A DNA stretch of 64,000 nucleotides from JAICSD01 sp035637115. GTDB lineage: Bacteria > Acidobacteriota > Vicinamibacteria > Vicinamibacterales > 2-12-FULL-66-21. Both the position numbers and the translations under genes were made by a program. The DNA is taken from assembly GCA_035637115.1 (NCBI GenBank), contig DASPXV010000197.1:12526-76525 (forward strand). Reading direction: 5' to 3'. Positions 1-8,994 of the stretch are shown in pieces. Each line of letters starts with the position of its first letter. The stretch's first letter is position 1. The notes beneath the pieces are model-generated. The model was not told the DNA's origin. It made no database searches and saw nothing but the letters and a program-made list of their open reading frames with translations.

Positions 1-2
1 CC

Positions 3-992
3 AAGTTGTGCACGCTCGTCGTGGCCAGCGCGTTCGATGCCGCAGTTCACGACGCGTTCGGGAAAGTGCACGGGCGAAACGTGTACGCGACCTACGGCGC
101 CGATCTGCTGCCGCGGGATCTTTCCGCGTACCTCGGGAAGGAGTTCCGCGGCGAACGTCTCGACGCCGCGCTGCTCGCATCCGCTCAGCCGCGCATTCCG
201 CTGTTCCACAGCGTCGGAGGTCTCGATCCGCTCGAGTCGAAGGACGTTCAAAAGCCGGTCGGCGACGGTCTGCCTGAAACGCTGCCCGAGTGGATTGCCT
301 ACAACGGTCTCGTCCGTATCAAGATCAAATTGAGCGGAGAGGACCTCGCATCGGACACGAACAGGATCCTCGCGATCGATCGCGTCACGACGGGCGTGCA
401 GGCAGAGCGCGGCGTCAAGGACTGGTCGTACTGCCTCGACTTCAACGAGCGGTGCCCGAACGTGGACTACGTACTGGAATGCCTCCGGCGCGTGCGCGCC
501 GCATCACCCGCGGGGTTCGACCGCATTCTGTATGTGGAGCAGCCGACGGCGCGCGACCTGCGTGCCAATCGGCAGAATGTGATGCACGACGCGTCAAAGC
601 TTCGCCCCGTCGTCATCGACGAATCGCTGACGGATCTCGAAAGCCTGCTGCTGGCGCGCGAGATGGGATATACGGGCGTCGCGCTGAAGGCGTGCAAGGG
701 GCAGAGCCAGGCGATGCTCATGGCCGCGGCGGCAAAAAAGTACCGCATGTTCACGTGCGTGCAGGACCTGACGTGTCCGGGCGCCTCGCTGATTCACTCC
801 GTCGGCATCTCCGCCCATGTTCCTGGCGTGGCGGGCATCGAAGCCAACGCGCGGCAGTACGTGCCCGCCGCGAACGAACCATGGGCGTCGCGGTTTCCCG
901 GTATTTTTCAGGTGCGGGACGGCTACATGCGGACCGGCGAGATCAACGGGCCGGGTCTCGGAATTCCGGACTCCGTTCTGCGCTCCGCGTGA
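3..992 (+). CDS. Enolase-superfamily (mandelate racemase/muconate lactonizing-like) enzyme, 5' partial
   Basis: The reading frame is open to the window edge, so the N-terminal capping part is missing; the first possible start inside is a TTG at position 6. The visible part carries the barrel motifs of the enolase superfamily in order: RIKIKLSG (catalytic lysine strand), LDFNE (first metal aspartate), LYVEQPT (second metal ligand), VVIDESLTD (third ligand) and GVALKACKG (opposite-face lysine). Enzymes of this family abstract the alpha proton of a carboxylate substrate using Mg2+. All the usual metal ligands appear present, so the protein should be active, but the substrate cannot be read from the sequence. 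The gene stands alone on the plus strand and converges on the oxidoreductase that follows. Confidence 0.85.
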   Translation, partial: KLCTLVVASAFDAAVHDAFGKVHGRNVYATYGADLLPRDLSAYLGKEFRGERLDAALLASAQPRIPLFHSVGGLDPLESKDVQKPVGDGLPETLPEWIAYNGLVRIKIKLSGEDLASDTNRILAIDRVTTGVQAERGVKDWSYCLDFNERCPNVDYVLECLRRVRAASPAGFDRILYVEQPTARDLRANRQNVMHDASKLRPVVIDESLTDLESLLLAREMGYTGVALKACKGQSQAMLMAAAAKKYRMFTCVQDLTCPGASLIHSVGISAHVPGVAGIEANARQYVPAANEPWASRFPGIFQVRDGYMRTGEINGPGLGIPDSVLRSA

Positions 993-1058
993 TCCGCCCG
1001 TACAGTCGATCCGGTGCCGTCCAGCTGAGCACGCCGTGCACTGAACCGACGTTCTCCC

Positions 1059-2477
1059 TCAGGCCAGCGGCCCCCTGAGCGCCGCCTGCGCGGCGAAGTA
1101 GCCGCACATGCCGTGCACGCCGACGCCGGGCGGCGTCGCCGCCGAACACAAGTAAATGTCTGGCGCGGGCGTTCCATACAACCGCCATGACGGCCGCAGG
1201 AACAACTGCGGCCAATCCATCACGCCCATACCGATATCGCCACCCACCAGGTTCGGATTGCGCCACTCGAGATCGGCCGGCGTGCTGATGTGCCTGGCGA
1301 CGACGCGATCGCGAAAGCCCGGCGCGAATCGTTCGACTTGGGCTTCGATACGGGGCAGCATGTCCGCCGTGGACCCGTGCGGCACGTGGCAATACGCCCA
1401 CGCCGTGTGCTTGCCTGCGGGCGCCCGCGAGGGATCGAACAGGCTCGGCTGCGCGAGCAGGACGAACGGATGTTGGCTCACGCGGCCTTCCCACGCATCG
1501 CGTTCCGAGGCGCCGATCTCCGCAAGCGTTCCGCCGACGTGAACGGTGGCGGCTGACGCGACGCGGTTGTCCTTCCATGGAATCGGGCCGTCGAGCGCCC
1601 AGTCGACTTTGAAGACGCCCATCCCGTAGCGGTACCGCTCGAGCCGCGCGCGGAAGCGCGGCGGGAAACGATGTCCGGCTATGCGGAGGAGCGGCCGCGG
1701 CGAGAGATCGCACAACACCGCACGCGCCGGCGGCAGGTTGTCGACGTTTTCGATACGTCTGCCCGTGACGATCTCGCCGCCCAGCGATCGCAGCAACGCC
1801 GCGAGCGCGTCCGACAGGCGTTGTGCGCCGCCGCGCGGAAAAGGCCATCCGCCCATGTGCGCAAGAGCGAAGAAGATGAGCGCTATCGCGCCAGTGGGGA
1901 AGCGATCGAGCGGTGCCATCGCGTGCGCCGCCAGCCCGGCGAGCAACGCGCGCGCTGGCTCATCGCGAAACATCCGTGTGGCGATCGCGGTCGCCGGCCG
2001 GATCGCGCGCAGACCGAATCGCGCAGCGGCCACGGGGTGCCGCGGCAACCGCGGCGGTCCGAGCACAATGCGCTCGAGACGAGGCCAGTTCCTGACAACG
2101 GGCCCGACCATGGCGCGATACGCTGTGCCATCGCGCCCGAGTTCCGCCACCGTCTGCTGGAGCGACCGCCATGCGATCGGCGCCGGTCCATCGTCCAGCG
2201 GATGCGCCACCTGCGCCGCCGGCGTCACCCACTCGAGTCCAAATTTGCCCAGGGGGAGCGTCCGCCAGAACGGGGAGCTCACCGCGAAAGGATGCACGGC
2301 CGAGCAGATGTCGTGAACGAATCCAGGCAGCGTCAGCTCGTCGGACGCGGAGCCCCCGCCGATCCGTCCCAGCGCTTCGAACACGACGACCGACCGTCCC
2401 GCTTGCGCCAGGGCGATTGCCGCGGACAGCCCGTTGGGGCCCGCGCCGACGACGATGGCATCAGGAGAAGCGGCCAT
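1059..2477 (-). CDS. FAD-dependent oxidoreductase, phytoene desaturase/CrtI-like
   Basis: A 472-residue protein that opens with a Rossmann dinucleotide-binding motif (VVGAGPNG, residues 9-16) followed by the acidic strand end VVVFEA and a GGG loop, as in amine oxidase/phytoene desaturase flavoproteins. Near the C-terminus, IYLCSAATPPGVGVHG matches the second FAD-contacting segment of the CrtI/retinol-saturase-like group. No signal peptide or membrane segment is obvious. No carotenoid genes lie beside it, so a role as a carotenoid enzyme is not supported by context; the broader label is safer. The start codon lies 23 bp from the divergent gene at 2501, so the two share one promoter region. Confidence 0.85.
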   Translation of the reverse strand: MAASPDAIVVGAGPNGLSAAIALAQAGRSVVVFEALGRIGGGSASDELTLPGFVHDICSAVHPFAVSSPFWRTLPLGKFGLEWVTPAAQVAHPLDDGPAPIAWRSLQQTVAELGRDGTAYRAMVGPVVRNWPRLERIVLGPPRLPRHPVAAARFGLRAIRPATAIATRMFRDEPARALLAGLAAHAMAPLDRFPTGAIALIFFALAHMGGWPFPRGGAQRLSDALAALLRSLGGEIVTGRRIENVDNLPPARAVLCDLSPRPLLRIAGHRFPPRFRARLERYRYGMGVFKVDWALDGPIPWKDNRVASAATVHVGGTLAEIGASERDAWEGRVSQHPFVLLAQPSLFDPSRAPAGKHTAWAYCHVPHGSTADMLPRIEAQVERFAPGFRDRVVARHISTPADLEWRNPNLVGGDIGMGVMDWPQLFLRPSWRLYGTPAPDIYLCSAATPPGVGVHGMCGYFAAQAALRGPLA

Positions 2478-2500
2478 GCGATTGCTATTCCCTCGTTGCT

Positions 2501-3919
2501 ATGGTGCAGGAGCTGCCGGGCTACTGGTATTCCCGCTGGCTATTCGAGCGCGGGCTCGCCTTCATCTATCTGGTGGGTTTCCTCGTCGCCGTCCACCAGT
2601 TCCTTCCTCTCCTAGGCGAGCGCGGGCTCCTGCCCGCCGCCCGTTTTGTCCGCGAAGTGCCGTTCCGGGCGTCTCCCAGCATTTTCTATTGGTTCCCGAC
2701 GGACCGCGCGTTCCAAATCGGCGCGTGGACAGGAGTCGCGCTGTCGCTCGTGGCGCTGTCGAGCGCCGCGCCGCGCGTCGGCGCGCTTGCGGCGGCGGCC
2801 GTCTGGGCCGCTCTTTACGTGCTCTACCTCTCGTTCATCAACGTCGGCCAGACCTTCTACGCCTTCGGCTGGGAGTCGCTCCTCGTCGAACTCGGGTTCT
2901 TCACGATTTTTGCCGGCGCGAGCACGAGCGCGCCGCACGCGTGGCTGAACTGGATCTACCGCTGGACGCTGTTCAGGCTGATGTTTGGCGCGGGTCTCAT
3001 CAAGCTGCGCGGGGACGCCTGCTGGCGCAACCTCAGCTGCTTGGACGTGTTCTTCGAGACGCAGCCCATGCCAAACCCGGTGAGCTGGTACATTCACTAC
3101 CTCCCGAAGCCGGTGCTGCACGGCGGCGTCGCCTTCAATCACTTCGTGGAGCTGGTCGTACCGTTCGGGTACTTTCTTCCGCAGCCATACGCAGGGATTG
3201 CGGGCATTTTCACGATCGTCTTCCAGGTGATTCTCATCATCGGCGGAAACCTGTCATGGCTGAACTGGCTGACGCTCATCCTGGCATTCACGACGCTCGA
3301 CGATCGGTTCCTGTCATGGCTGCCCGTCACGCCGCCGCCGCTGCAGCCAATCGCAGCGCCGCAGCGCGTTCTCACGATGGGGCTGGCGGCGGTCGTCGCG
3401 CTGCTGAGCATTGCGCCAACCCTCAATATGCTCTCGCCCGGGCAGGTGATGAACACGTCCTTCAATCCGCTGCAGATCGTGAATACGTACGGCGCATTCG
3501 GCAGCGTCACGACGGAGCGCTACGAAATCATCGTCGAAGGCACCGACGCCGAGAACGTGACGGGCGGCACGCAATGGCGGGAGTACGAGTTCAAGGCGAA
3601 GCCCGGAGATCCGGCGCGCCGCCCGCCGCAATACGCTCCCTACCACCTGCGCCTAGACTGGCTGATGTGGTTCGCTGCGATGTCCACGCCCGACGACTAT
3701 CCATGGTTCCCGAAGCTGCTCGTGAAGTTTCTCGAAGGTGACCGGGGGGTCCTCAGCTTAATCCGATCGAATCCCTTCCCGGATCGCCCGCCCCGCTGGA
3801 TCCGCGCGCAGCTCTACTTCTATCGATTTACTTCCGCCGAAGAGCGCCGGCGTACGGGCCGCTGGTGGAATCGGCGTCTCGTCGGTCCGTACTTTCCGGC
3901 GGTCCGCTTGAACCGCTGA
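2501..3919 (+). CDS. Lipase maturation factor (LMF)-like integral membrane protein
   Basis: The start is placed at the ATG at 2501 (MVQELPGYWYSRWLF), just clear of the divergent oxidoreductase; the open frame reaches further upstream only as antisense. The 472 residues contain several hydrophobic helices in the first 330 residues. They also carry conserved LMF signatures: FGWESLLVELGF, the CWRNLSCLDVFFETQPMPNP stretch, and a soluble C-terminal part with RYEIIVEGT, QWREYEFKAKPGD and YHLRLDWLMWFAAM. In animals LMF1 helps lipases fold in the ER; bacterial homologues are widespread but their role is unknown. Location is probably the inner membrane with the C-terminal domain outside. No lipase gene lies nearby. 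Confidence 0.88.
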   Translation: MVQELPGYWYSRWLFERGLAFIYLVGFLVAVHQFLPLLGERGLLPAARFVREVPFRASPSIFYWFPTDRAFQIGAWTGVALSLVALSSAAPRVGALAAAAVWAALYVLYLSFINVGQTFYAFGWESLLVELGFFTIFAGASTSAPHAWLNWIYRWTLFRLMFGAGLIKLRGDACWRNLSCLDVFFETQPMPNPVSWYIHYLPKPVLHGGVAFNHFVELVVPFGYFLPQPYAGIAGIFTIVFQVILIIGGNLSWLNWLTLILAFTTLDDRFLSWLPVTPPPLQPIAAPQRVLTMGLAAVVALLSIAPTLNMLSPGQVMNTSFNPLQIVNTYGAFGSVTTERYEIIVEGTDAENVTGGTQWREYEFKAKPGDPARRPPQYAPYHLRLDWLMWFAAMSTPDDYPWFPKLLVKFLEGDRGVLSLIRSNPFPDRPPRWIRAQLYFYRFTSAEERRRTGRWWNRRLVGPYFPAVRLNR

Positions 3920-3934
3920 ACCAGCAACCGGAGC

Positions 3935-4273
3935 TCAGGGCTCGGGTTGCAGTTGCCGTACGGGGCGCACCTCGACGCTGCCTTCACGCGCAGGCGGGAT
4001 TTGCGATGCGATCTGTATCGCTTCGTTGAAATCTCTCGCATCGACCAGGTAGAAGCCTGCGAGCTGCTCCTTCGTTTCGGCAAAGGGTCCATCGGTGATC
4101 GTCGTTGCCCCGTTGCGAACGCGGATGGTGGCCGCGCCTGCGACAGGCTCGAGCGCTTCCGCGGCGAGCAGTCGGCCGCTCTTACGAAGCCTGTCCCCGC
4201 AGTCCGCGCACTCACGATCGGGCACGGCGTGCAGCTTCTCTCGCTCGAGATAAACGAGACACAAGTACTTCAT
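3935..4273 (-). CDS. DGPF/YCII-related protein, partner of the ECF42 sigma factor
   Basis: A 112-residue protein starting MKYLCLVYLE and containing the DGPF box (ITDGPFAETKEQLAGFYLVDA), the hallmark of the YCII-related DGPF subgroup. These are small alpha+beta proteins of unknown biochemical function that are very often encoded beside ECF42 sigma factors. Its ATG overlaps the TGA of the upstream sigma factor by four bases (ATGA, 4270-4273), so the two are translationally coupled and it is the second gene of that operon. A CADCG segment near residues 22-26 gives two cysteines that could bind metal, but this is a guess. Confidence 0.9.
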   Translation of the reverse strand: MKYLCLVYLEREKLHAVPDRECADCGDRLRKSGRLLAAEALEPVAGAATIRVRNGATTITDGPFAETKEQLAGFYLVDARDFNEAIQIASQIPPAREGSVEVRPVRQLQPEP

Positions 4274-5520
4274 GGTCCTCCCAGTTCCGCGAGCCGCCGC
4301 TGGAGGAAACGCCGCTCGGGCTCCTGCCGCGCGAGCTCGAGCGCGCGTTTGTAGGATCGGCGCGCGTCTTCCTTCCGCCCAAGCCGGCGGCAGAAGTCCG
4401 CGCGCGCCGCGTGTGCCAGCCGATAATCTTTCAACTCGCCCGCGTCGAGAATCGCCTCGATCAGCGCGAGCCCCGCGGCCGGCCCGTCCCTCATCGCGAC
4501 CGCTACGGCGCGGTTCAGCGCGACGACCGGCGAGGGATCGATCCGCATCAAGGCGTCATACAGTCCGACGATCTGGGCCCAGTCTGTCGATGCCGCGGTT
4601 GGCGCTTCCGCATGCAGCGCCGCGATCGCCGACTGGATCGTGTACGGGCCGGCGCGACGTGACGAGAGCGCAACCTGCACCAGCCGCACGCCCTCCGCAA
4701 TCTGTTCGCGATTCCATAACGATCGATCCTGCTCGTCGAGCAGGATTAGATCGCCGGACGCCGACGTTCTCGCCGTGCGACGCGATTCGTGCAGCAGCAT
4801 CAGCGCGAGCAGCGCCCGGGCTTCAGGCTCCGGAAGCAGATCGACGAGCAGCCGTCCGAGCCGGATAGCCTCGGCGGAGAGATCGCTGCGCGTCAGCGTC
4901 GTCCCGGAACTGGCGGAATATCCCTCATTGAAAACGAGATAAATGACCCGCAGAACCGCATCAAGCCGATCCGGCAGCTCCGCGGCGGATGGTACCTGAT
5001 ACGGGATACGCGCATCGCGGATCTTTGCTTTCGCGCGTACGATGCGCTGGGCGAGTGTCGGTGGCGCCGTGAGAAATGCCTGCGCAATCTCCTCGGTCGT
5101 CAGACCGCAGACCTCTCGCAACGTCAGCGCGACTTGCGCATCCTGCGCCAGCGCGGGATGGCAGCAGGTGAAGATCAGGCGCAGACGGTCATCTTCGACG
5201 CTCTCATCGTCTGTCCAGGCCACCGGATCGACAACGCCGAGAGCCGCCGCATCGCCGACATCGTCGAGCGGACGGAACCGCGCGCCGCGGCGCATGCTGT
5301 CGATCGCCTTGAAGCGTCCCGTCGATACGAGCCATGCGCGCGGATTGGAAGGCATGCCGTCGCGCGGCCACTGCTCGAGCGCCGCCCTGAATGCCTCGTG
5401 CATCGCCTCCTCCGCGAGATCGAAGTCACCGAGCAGTCGAATCAGCGTCGCGAGAACGCGCCGCGACTCGGCAACGTACAAGGCATCGAGCGTCTGTTCG
5501 ATCGGACCGGTCGCCCCCAC
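4270..5520 (-). CDS. ECF42-type RNA polymerase sigma factor with C-terminal TPR-like extension
   Basis: A 416-residue ECF sigma factor, twice the usual ECF length. Residues about 10-80 form region 2 (LIRLLGDFDLAEEAMHEAF, NPRAWLVSTGRFKAIDSMRR) and about 110-175 form region 4. The phrases LRLIFTCCHPALA and LVFNEGYSAS are diagnostic of ECF42. The C-terminal half is helical and repeat-like, as in the TPR/SnoaL-free extension that replaces an anti-sigma factor in this group. It starts at a GTG (5518-5520) with no strong ribosome binding site. A DGPF protein follows by ATGA overlap and another lies immediately upstream on the same strand. No anti-sigma factor is present, consistent with regulation through the extension or the DGPF partners. 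Confidence 0.92.
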   Translation of the reverse strand: MGATGPIEQTLDALYVAESRRVLATLIRLLGDFDLAEEAMHEAFRAALEQWPRDGMPSNPRAWLVSTGRFKAIDSMRRGARFRPLDDVGDAAALGVVDPVAWTDDESVEDDRLRLIFTCCHPALAQDAQVALTLREVCGLTTEEIAQAFLTAPPTLAQRIVRAKAKIRDARIPYQVPSAAELPDRLDAVLRVIYLVFNEGYSASSGTTLTRSDLSAEAIRLGRLLVDLLPEPEARALLALMLLHESRRTARTSASGDLILLDEQDRSLWNREQIAEGVRLVQVALSSRRAGPYTIQSAIAALHAEAPTAASTDWAQIVGLYDALMRIDPSPVVALNRAVAVAMRDGPAAGLALIEAILDAGELKDYRLAHAARADFCRRLGRKEDARRSYKRALELARQEPERRFLQRRLAELGGP

Positions 5521-5587
5521 GGCGACCGATCACATCACCAATCCGGCCGCGACCGCAAGGCTAGGCGGCCTGTTCGGTGTTCACTGC

Positions 5588-6013
5588 TCACTTCCTGCGG
5601 GCCGCGTCATTGCGCAGCCGTGCTTCCTGCTCGCGCAGTTCCGGCGTGAACTCGGCGCCAAAATCTTCCGCTTCGAAAATCTGCCGGATCTCGATCTCGG
5701 ACTCCCCGGCATGCGGGTTCGGGCACCGCTTCGCCCACTCGACGGCCTCGTCCATCGACGCGACTTTCCAGATCCAGAAGCCGGCGATCAGCTCCTTGGT
5801 CTCCGCGAACGGGCCATCGAACACCGTCCGATTCGTGCCCGAGTACTTGATGCGCTTTCCTTTCGAGGTCGGATGCAGCCCTTCTCCGGCGAGCAGCACG
5901 CCCGCCTTGCCGAGCTCCTCATTGAAACGCCCCATTTCAGTGAGGATCTTTTTGTCCGGAAGGACCCCTGCCTCCGATTCCTTGCTCGCCTTTACGATCG
6001 TCATCACACGCAT
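5588..6013 (-). CDS. Second DGPF/YCII-related protein
   Basis: The start is the ATG at 6011-6013 (MRVMTIVKASKESEAG), preceded at 6021-6028 by AGAAGGAG, a strong ribosome binding site. The longer open frame to 6064 only adds shadow sequence. The 141-residue protein has the DGPF box (TVFDGPFAETKELIAGFWIW) and a final acidic/basic helix (LREQEARLRNDAARRK). It lies 67 bp upstream of the ECF42 sigma gene on the same strand, giving the order DGPF-sigma-DGPF. Its DGPF core differs clearly from the other copy, so this is an old duplication or two separate acquisitions. Confidence 0.9.
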   Translation of the reverse strand: MRVMTIVKASKESEAGVLPDKKILTEMGRFNEELGKAGVLLAGEGLHPTSKGKRIKYSGTNRTVFDGPFAETKELIAGFWIWKVASMDEAVEWAKRCPNPHAGESEIEIRQIFEAEDFGAEFTPELREQEARLRNDAARRK

Positions 6014-6020
6014 TTGATGT

Positions 6021-6028
6021 CTCCTTCT
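6021..6028 (-). promoter_or_regulatory. Ribosome binding site fixing the start of the second DGPF gene
   Basis: On the minus strand the sequence reads AGAAGGAG and lies seven bases before the ATG at 6013. It decides the start against the longer open frame beginning at 6064. Confidence 0.8.
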
Positions 6029-6070
6029 GACATGTTGTCGATCCAGGACCGTCCGGATCGACAATGGGGC

Positions 6071-6478
6071 ATGAATACATCCGCTGCGACCCGCTGGGCT
6101 GCTTTAGCCCCTTACTTGAAGAGCCTGCTCCGCATCGTCGCCGCCTTCACGTTCATGCAGGAGGGCACGATGAAATGGTTCGGATGGCCGATGGCGATGC
6201 CGGGCGGCACGCCAGCGCTTATGTCCCAGGTTGGTATCGCAGGCCTGCTCGAGATAATCGGCGGGGGCTTGCTGCTCGTTGGCCTGTTCACGCGGCCCGT
6301 CGCGTTCCTGCTTTCAGGGGAAATGGCGGTCGCGTACTTCCAGGCCCACGCACCTCATGGGCTGTGGCCCATCGTGAACCAGGGCCTGCCCGCCGTCCTT
6401 TATTGTTTCATCTGGTTATTCTTATCCGCCGCCGGCGCCGGACCCTGGAGCCTGGACGCGCTGCGCCGCAGAGGCTGA
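6071..6478 (+). CDS. DoxX family membrane protein
   Basis: A 135-residue protein from the ATG at 6071 with four hydrophobic helices, typical of DoxX. The first carries LLRIVAAFTFMQEGTMKWFGWP and the second QVGIAGLLEIIGGGLLLVGLFTRPVAFLL, the most conserved part of the family. DoxX proteins are small inner-membrane proteins linked to redox or thiosulfate metabolism in some organisms; the activity here is not known. The gene is divergent from the DGPF/sigma operon (57 bp between starts) and ends six bases before the permease gene at 6485. It is therefore probably co-transcribed with that permease and shares a control region with the sigma operon. Confidence 0.88.
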   Translation: MNTSAATRWAALAPYLKSLLRIVAAFTFMQEGTMKWFGWPMAMPGGTPALMSQVGIAGLLEIIGGGLLLVGLFTRPVAFLLSGEMAVAYFQAHAPHGLWPIVNQGLPAVLYCFIWLFLSAAGAGPWSLDALRRRG

Positions 6479-6484
6479 ACGGTT

Positions 6485-8935
6485 ATGAACCTGATTGCCG
6501 ACCTTCGATTTGCTCTGCGCTCCCTCGCCCGTGCGCGAGGTCTGACGCTCACCGTCGTGATCACGCTCGCGCTTGGCATCGGCGCCAACGCCGCCATCTT
6601 CAGCGTTGTGCGTGGAGTGCTGCTGCGGCCGCTCGCCAACCGCGACGAGGACCGCTTGATCTACATCCGACAGAGCGCCAAAGGCATTGGCGCGGAGAAC
6701 GCGAATTTCTCCGTGCCGGAGATCCGCGATCTCCGCTCCCGAGCGACCACGTTGTCGCAGTTCGGCGACTTCTCGGTGATCGAATTCACAATGATCGGTC
6801 TCGGCGATCCGCGCGTGGTCCGCGCAGGTGTAGTCGGCGGATCCTATTTCGACGTGATGGGTCTTCACCCGATTGTGGGCCGTCTGCTTGACGCGACCGA
6901 CGACGGCCCGAAGGCGGCAGGAGCCGCCGTGCTGACGCATCGCTTCTGGACATCGGCACTCGGCAGCGACCGATCGGTCATCGGGAAGACGATCCGGCTC
7001 GGCGATCGGTCCGCGACGATCGTCGGCGTCCTTGAACCGTCCGTACCGTACCCATCGGCGACGGAGATCATCGCGAACGTCGTCACGAGCCCGCACCATC
7101 TGTCCGCGACGATGGTAGAAGGTCGCGTGCACCGGATGACAGAGCTGTTCGCGCGTCTTGCGCCGGGAGCGAATCTCGACGCGGCGCGCGCCGAGCTGCG
7201 CACGATTCACACCGCAATGGTGCAGGACCACCCCGAGTCGTATCCGAAAAACGCCGACTTCCGCATCGACGCCGTCGGCCTGCGCGACCAGGTGACATCG
7301 TCCGCCCGGACGGTGTTGCTCGTCCTGCTCGCGGCGTCCGCGCTCGTGTTCGTGATCGCGTGTTCGAACGTGGCGAACCTGATCCTCGCGCGATCGGTGC
7401 GCCGGCAGGGAGAACTCGCGATTCGCGCGGAGCTCGGCGCGAGCGGCTGGGCGCTGCGCCGCACGCTCCTCGCTGAAAGCCTGCTGCTCTGCGGCGCTGG
7501 AGCGCTCCTCGGAATCGCGCTCGCGCGGCCAATGGTCGCCATCCTTGCGCGATACGCGGCGCGGTTCTCCGTCCGCGCGCTCGACCTGACGGTTGATGCG
7601 AGCCTGCTGTGGGTCGGCGTCAGCCTCGCGCTGGCTGCCGCGATCCTCCTGGCGTTCGTGCCACGTCTGCCCGCTGCAGAAGCATCGGGCAGCCTCGGGC
7701 TCTCGAGCGGCAGTGTCCGCATCACCTCGGGCACGAACCGTCGGCTGCGCGCGTTTGCCGTCATTCAGATCGCGGCGTCATTTGTCCTGCTCGCGGGCGC
7801 GGGGATGCTGCTCACCACACTGCTGGCGCTCCAACGTACGCAGACTGGCTTCGACACACGCCACGTTCTTGCGTTGAACGTGCCCGTCATCTCGTTCGAG
7901 CGCGCCCCGTACGAAGCCGCACGGCTTTACAAAGAAGCCCTGCGCCGCATCGGACAACTGCCAGGCGTGGAGCGCGCCGCGATCGGGACGCTCGTCCCGT
8001 GGAGAGACGCTGGAGGGTTCGGGCCTGGATTCCAGTTCTCCGTCGAAGGCTACGCAAAGGGCAACGGAGAGGAGGATCCACGCGCGAGGTTCCGAACCAT
8101 CTCGCCCGGCTTCTTCTCTTCTCTCGGCGTACCCCTCATTGCCGGGCGCGACTTCAATGATAGCGATCGACGCGATGCCGATCGGGTGGTCATCGTGAGC
8201 CAGAGCCTGGCGCAGCGGATGTTCCCAAACCAGGACGCGCTGAACAGGCGGCTCATGTGGACGGATCCCGTGATGAAGTTCATCTCGGTGAGCACCGAGG
8301 GACGGCGGATCGTCGGCATCGCAGCGGATATCGACGACGAGAACATCGTCCCGGGGCCTGCGCTGACCGTCTATCATCCGTTCGAGCAGGAGATTGGCGG
8401 CGGACGGCTGTTCGTCCACGCCAGCACCGATCCGTACGCGCTCGTCACGCCGATCACGCGAATCATTCGCGAGCTGTCGGCGGATCAGCCGGTGGAGCAG
8501 CCCGCGACGCTGGAAGACATCAGGGCCGAGGTGCTCGCGCCGGATCGTCTGAACGCACTCGTGTTTGGCGGTTTCGCCGGCGTGGCGCTGATCATTGCGG
8601 TCGTCGGCGTCGCGGGGGTACTCGCATTCTCGGTCAGCGCGCGAACGCGTGAGTTCGGCATCCGGCTCGCCATCGGATCCGCGCCGCGGCATCTGCTGAC
8701 TCGCGTTCTTGGCGAAGGGACGGCGATCGCCGCGCTCGGGATCGTCGCCGGAGCGATTGGCGGGGTCCTGCTCGCAAAGGTTGTCGCCAGCTACATCCAG
8801 GACGTCCGCACGCCCGGCGCGCTCGTCATCGCGGCAGCAGCCGCGATCCTCGTCGCCGCGGCTGTCGGCGCATCGCTGATGCCAGCCGCGCGCGCCTCTC
8901 GCGTGGACGTGATCCAGGCGTTGCGATCGGAATAA
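6485..8935 (+). CDS. ADOP: duplicated MacB/FtsX-type ABC permease
   Basis: An 816-residue permease with two tandem MacB-like units. Each unit has one N-terminal helix (about 20-42 and 415-437), a large periplasmic domain, and three FtsX helices (about 270-390 and 690-805). The conserved LGIGANAAIFSVV after the first helix, ACSNVANLILARS in the first FtsX block and the terminal PAARASRVDVIQALRSE are standard for ADOP proteins. Members of this family have no ATP-binding domain and none is encoded nearby, so whether it transports anything is unknown. It starts six bases after the DoxX gene. Of the six intact copies here, this is the only one associated with the sigma/DoxX cluster. Confidence 0.92.
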   Translation: MNLIADLRFALRSLARARGLTLTVVITLALGIGANAAIFSVVRGVLLRPLANRDEDRLIYIRQSAKGIGAENANFSVPEIRDLRSRATTLSQFGDFSVIEFTMIGLGDPRVVRAGVVGGSYFDVMGLHPIVGRLLDATDDGPKAAGAAVLTHRFWTSALGSDRSVIGKTIRLGDRSATIVGVLEPSVPYPSATEIIANVVTSPHHLSATMVEGRVHRMTELFARLAPGANLDAARAELRTIHTAMVQDHPESYPKNADFRIDAVGLRDQVTSSARTVLLVLLAASALVFVIACSNVANLILARSVRRQGELAIRAELGASGWALRRTLLAESLLLCGAGALLGIALARPMVAILARYAARFSVRALDLTVDASLLWVGVSLALAAAILLAFVPRLPAAEASGSLGLSSGSVRITSGTNRRLRAFAVIQIAASFVLLAGAGMLLTTLLALQRTQTGFDTRHVLALNVPVISFERAPYEAARLYKEALRRIGQLPGVERAAIGTLVPWRDAGGFGPGFQFSVEGYAKGNGEEDPRARFRTISPGFFSSLGVPLIAGRDFNDSDRRDADRVVIVSQSLAQRMFPNQDALNRRLMWTDPVMKFISVSTEGRRIVGIAADIDDENIVPGPALTVYHPFEQEIGGGRLFVHASTDPYALVTPITRIIRELSADQPVEQPATLEDIRAEVLAPDRLNALVFGGFAGVALIIAVVGVAGVLAFSVSARTREFGIRLAIGSAPRHLLTRVLGEGTAIAALGIVAGAIGGVLLAKVVASYIQDVRTPGALVIAAAAAILVAAAVGASLMPAARASRVDVIQALRSE

Positions 8936-8994
8936 GCGGCGTTCCGCCACAAGACGGATGATGATCGCGGCAATGCACGGAATTGGAGCGTGAC

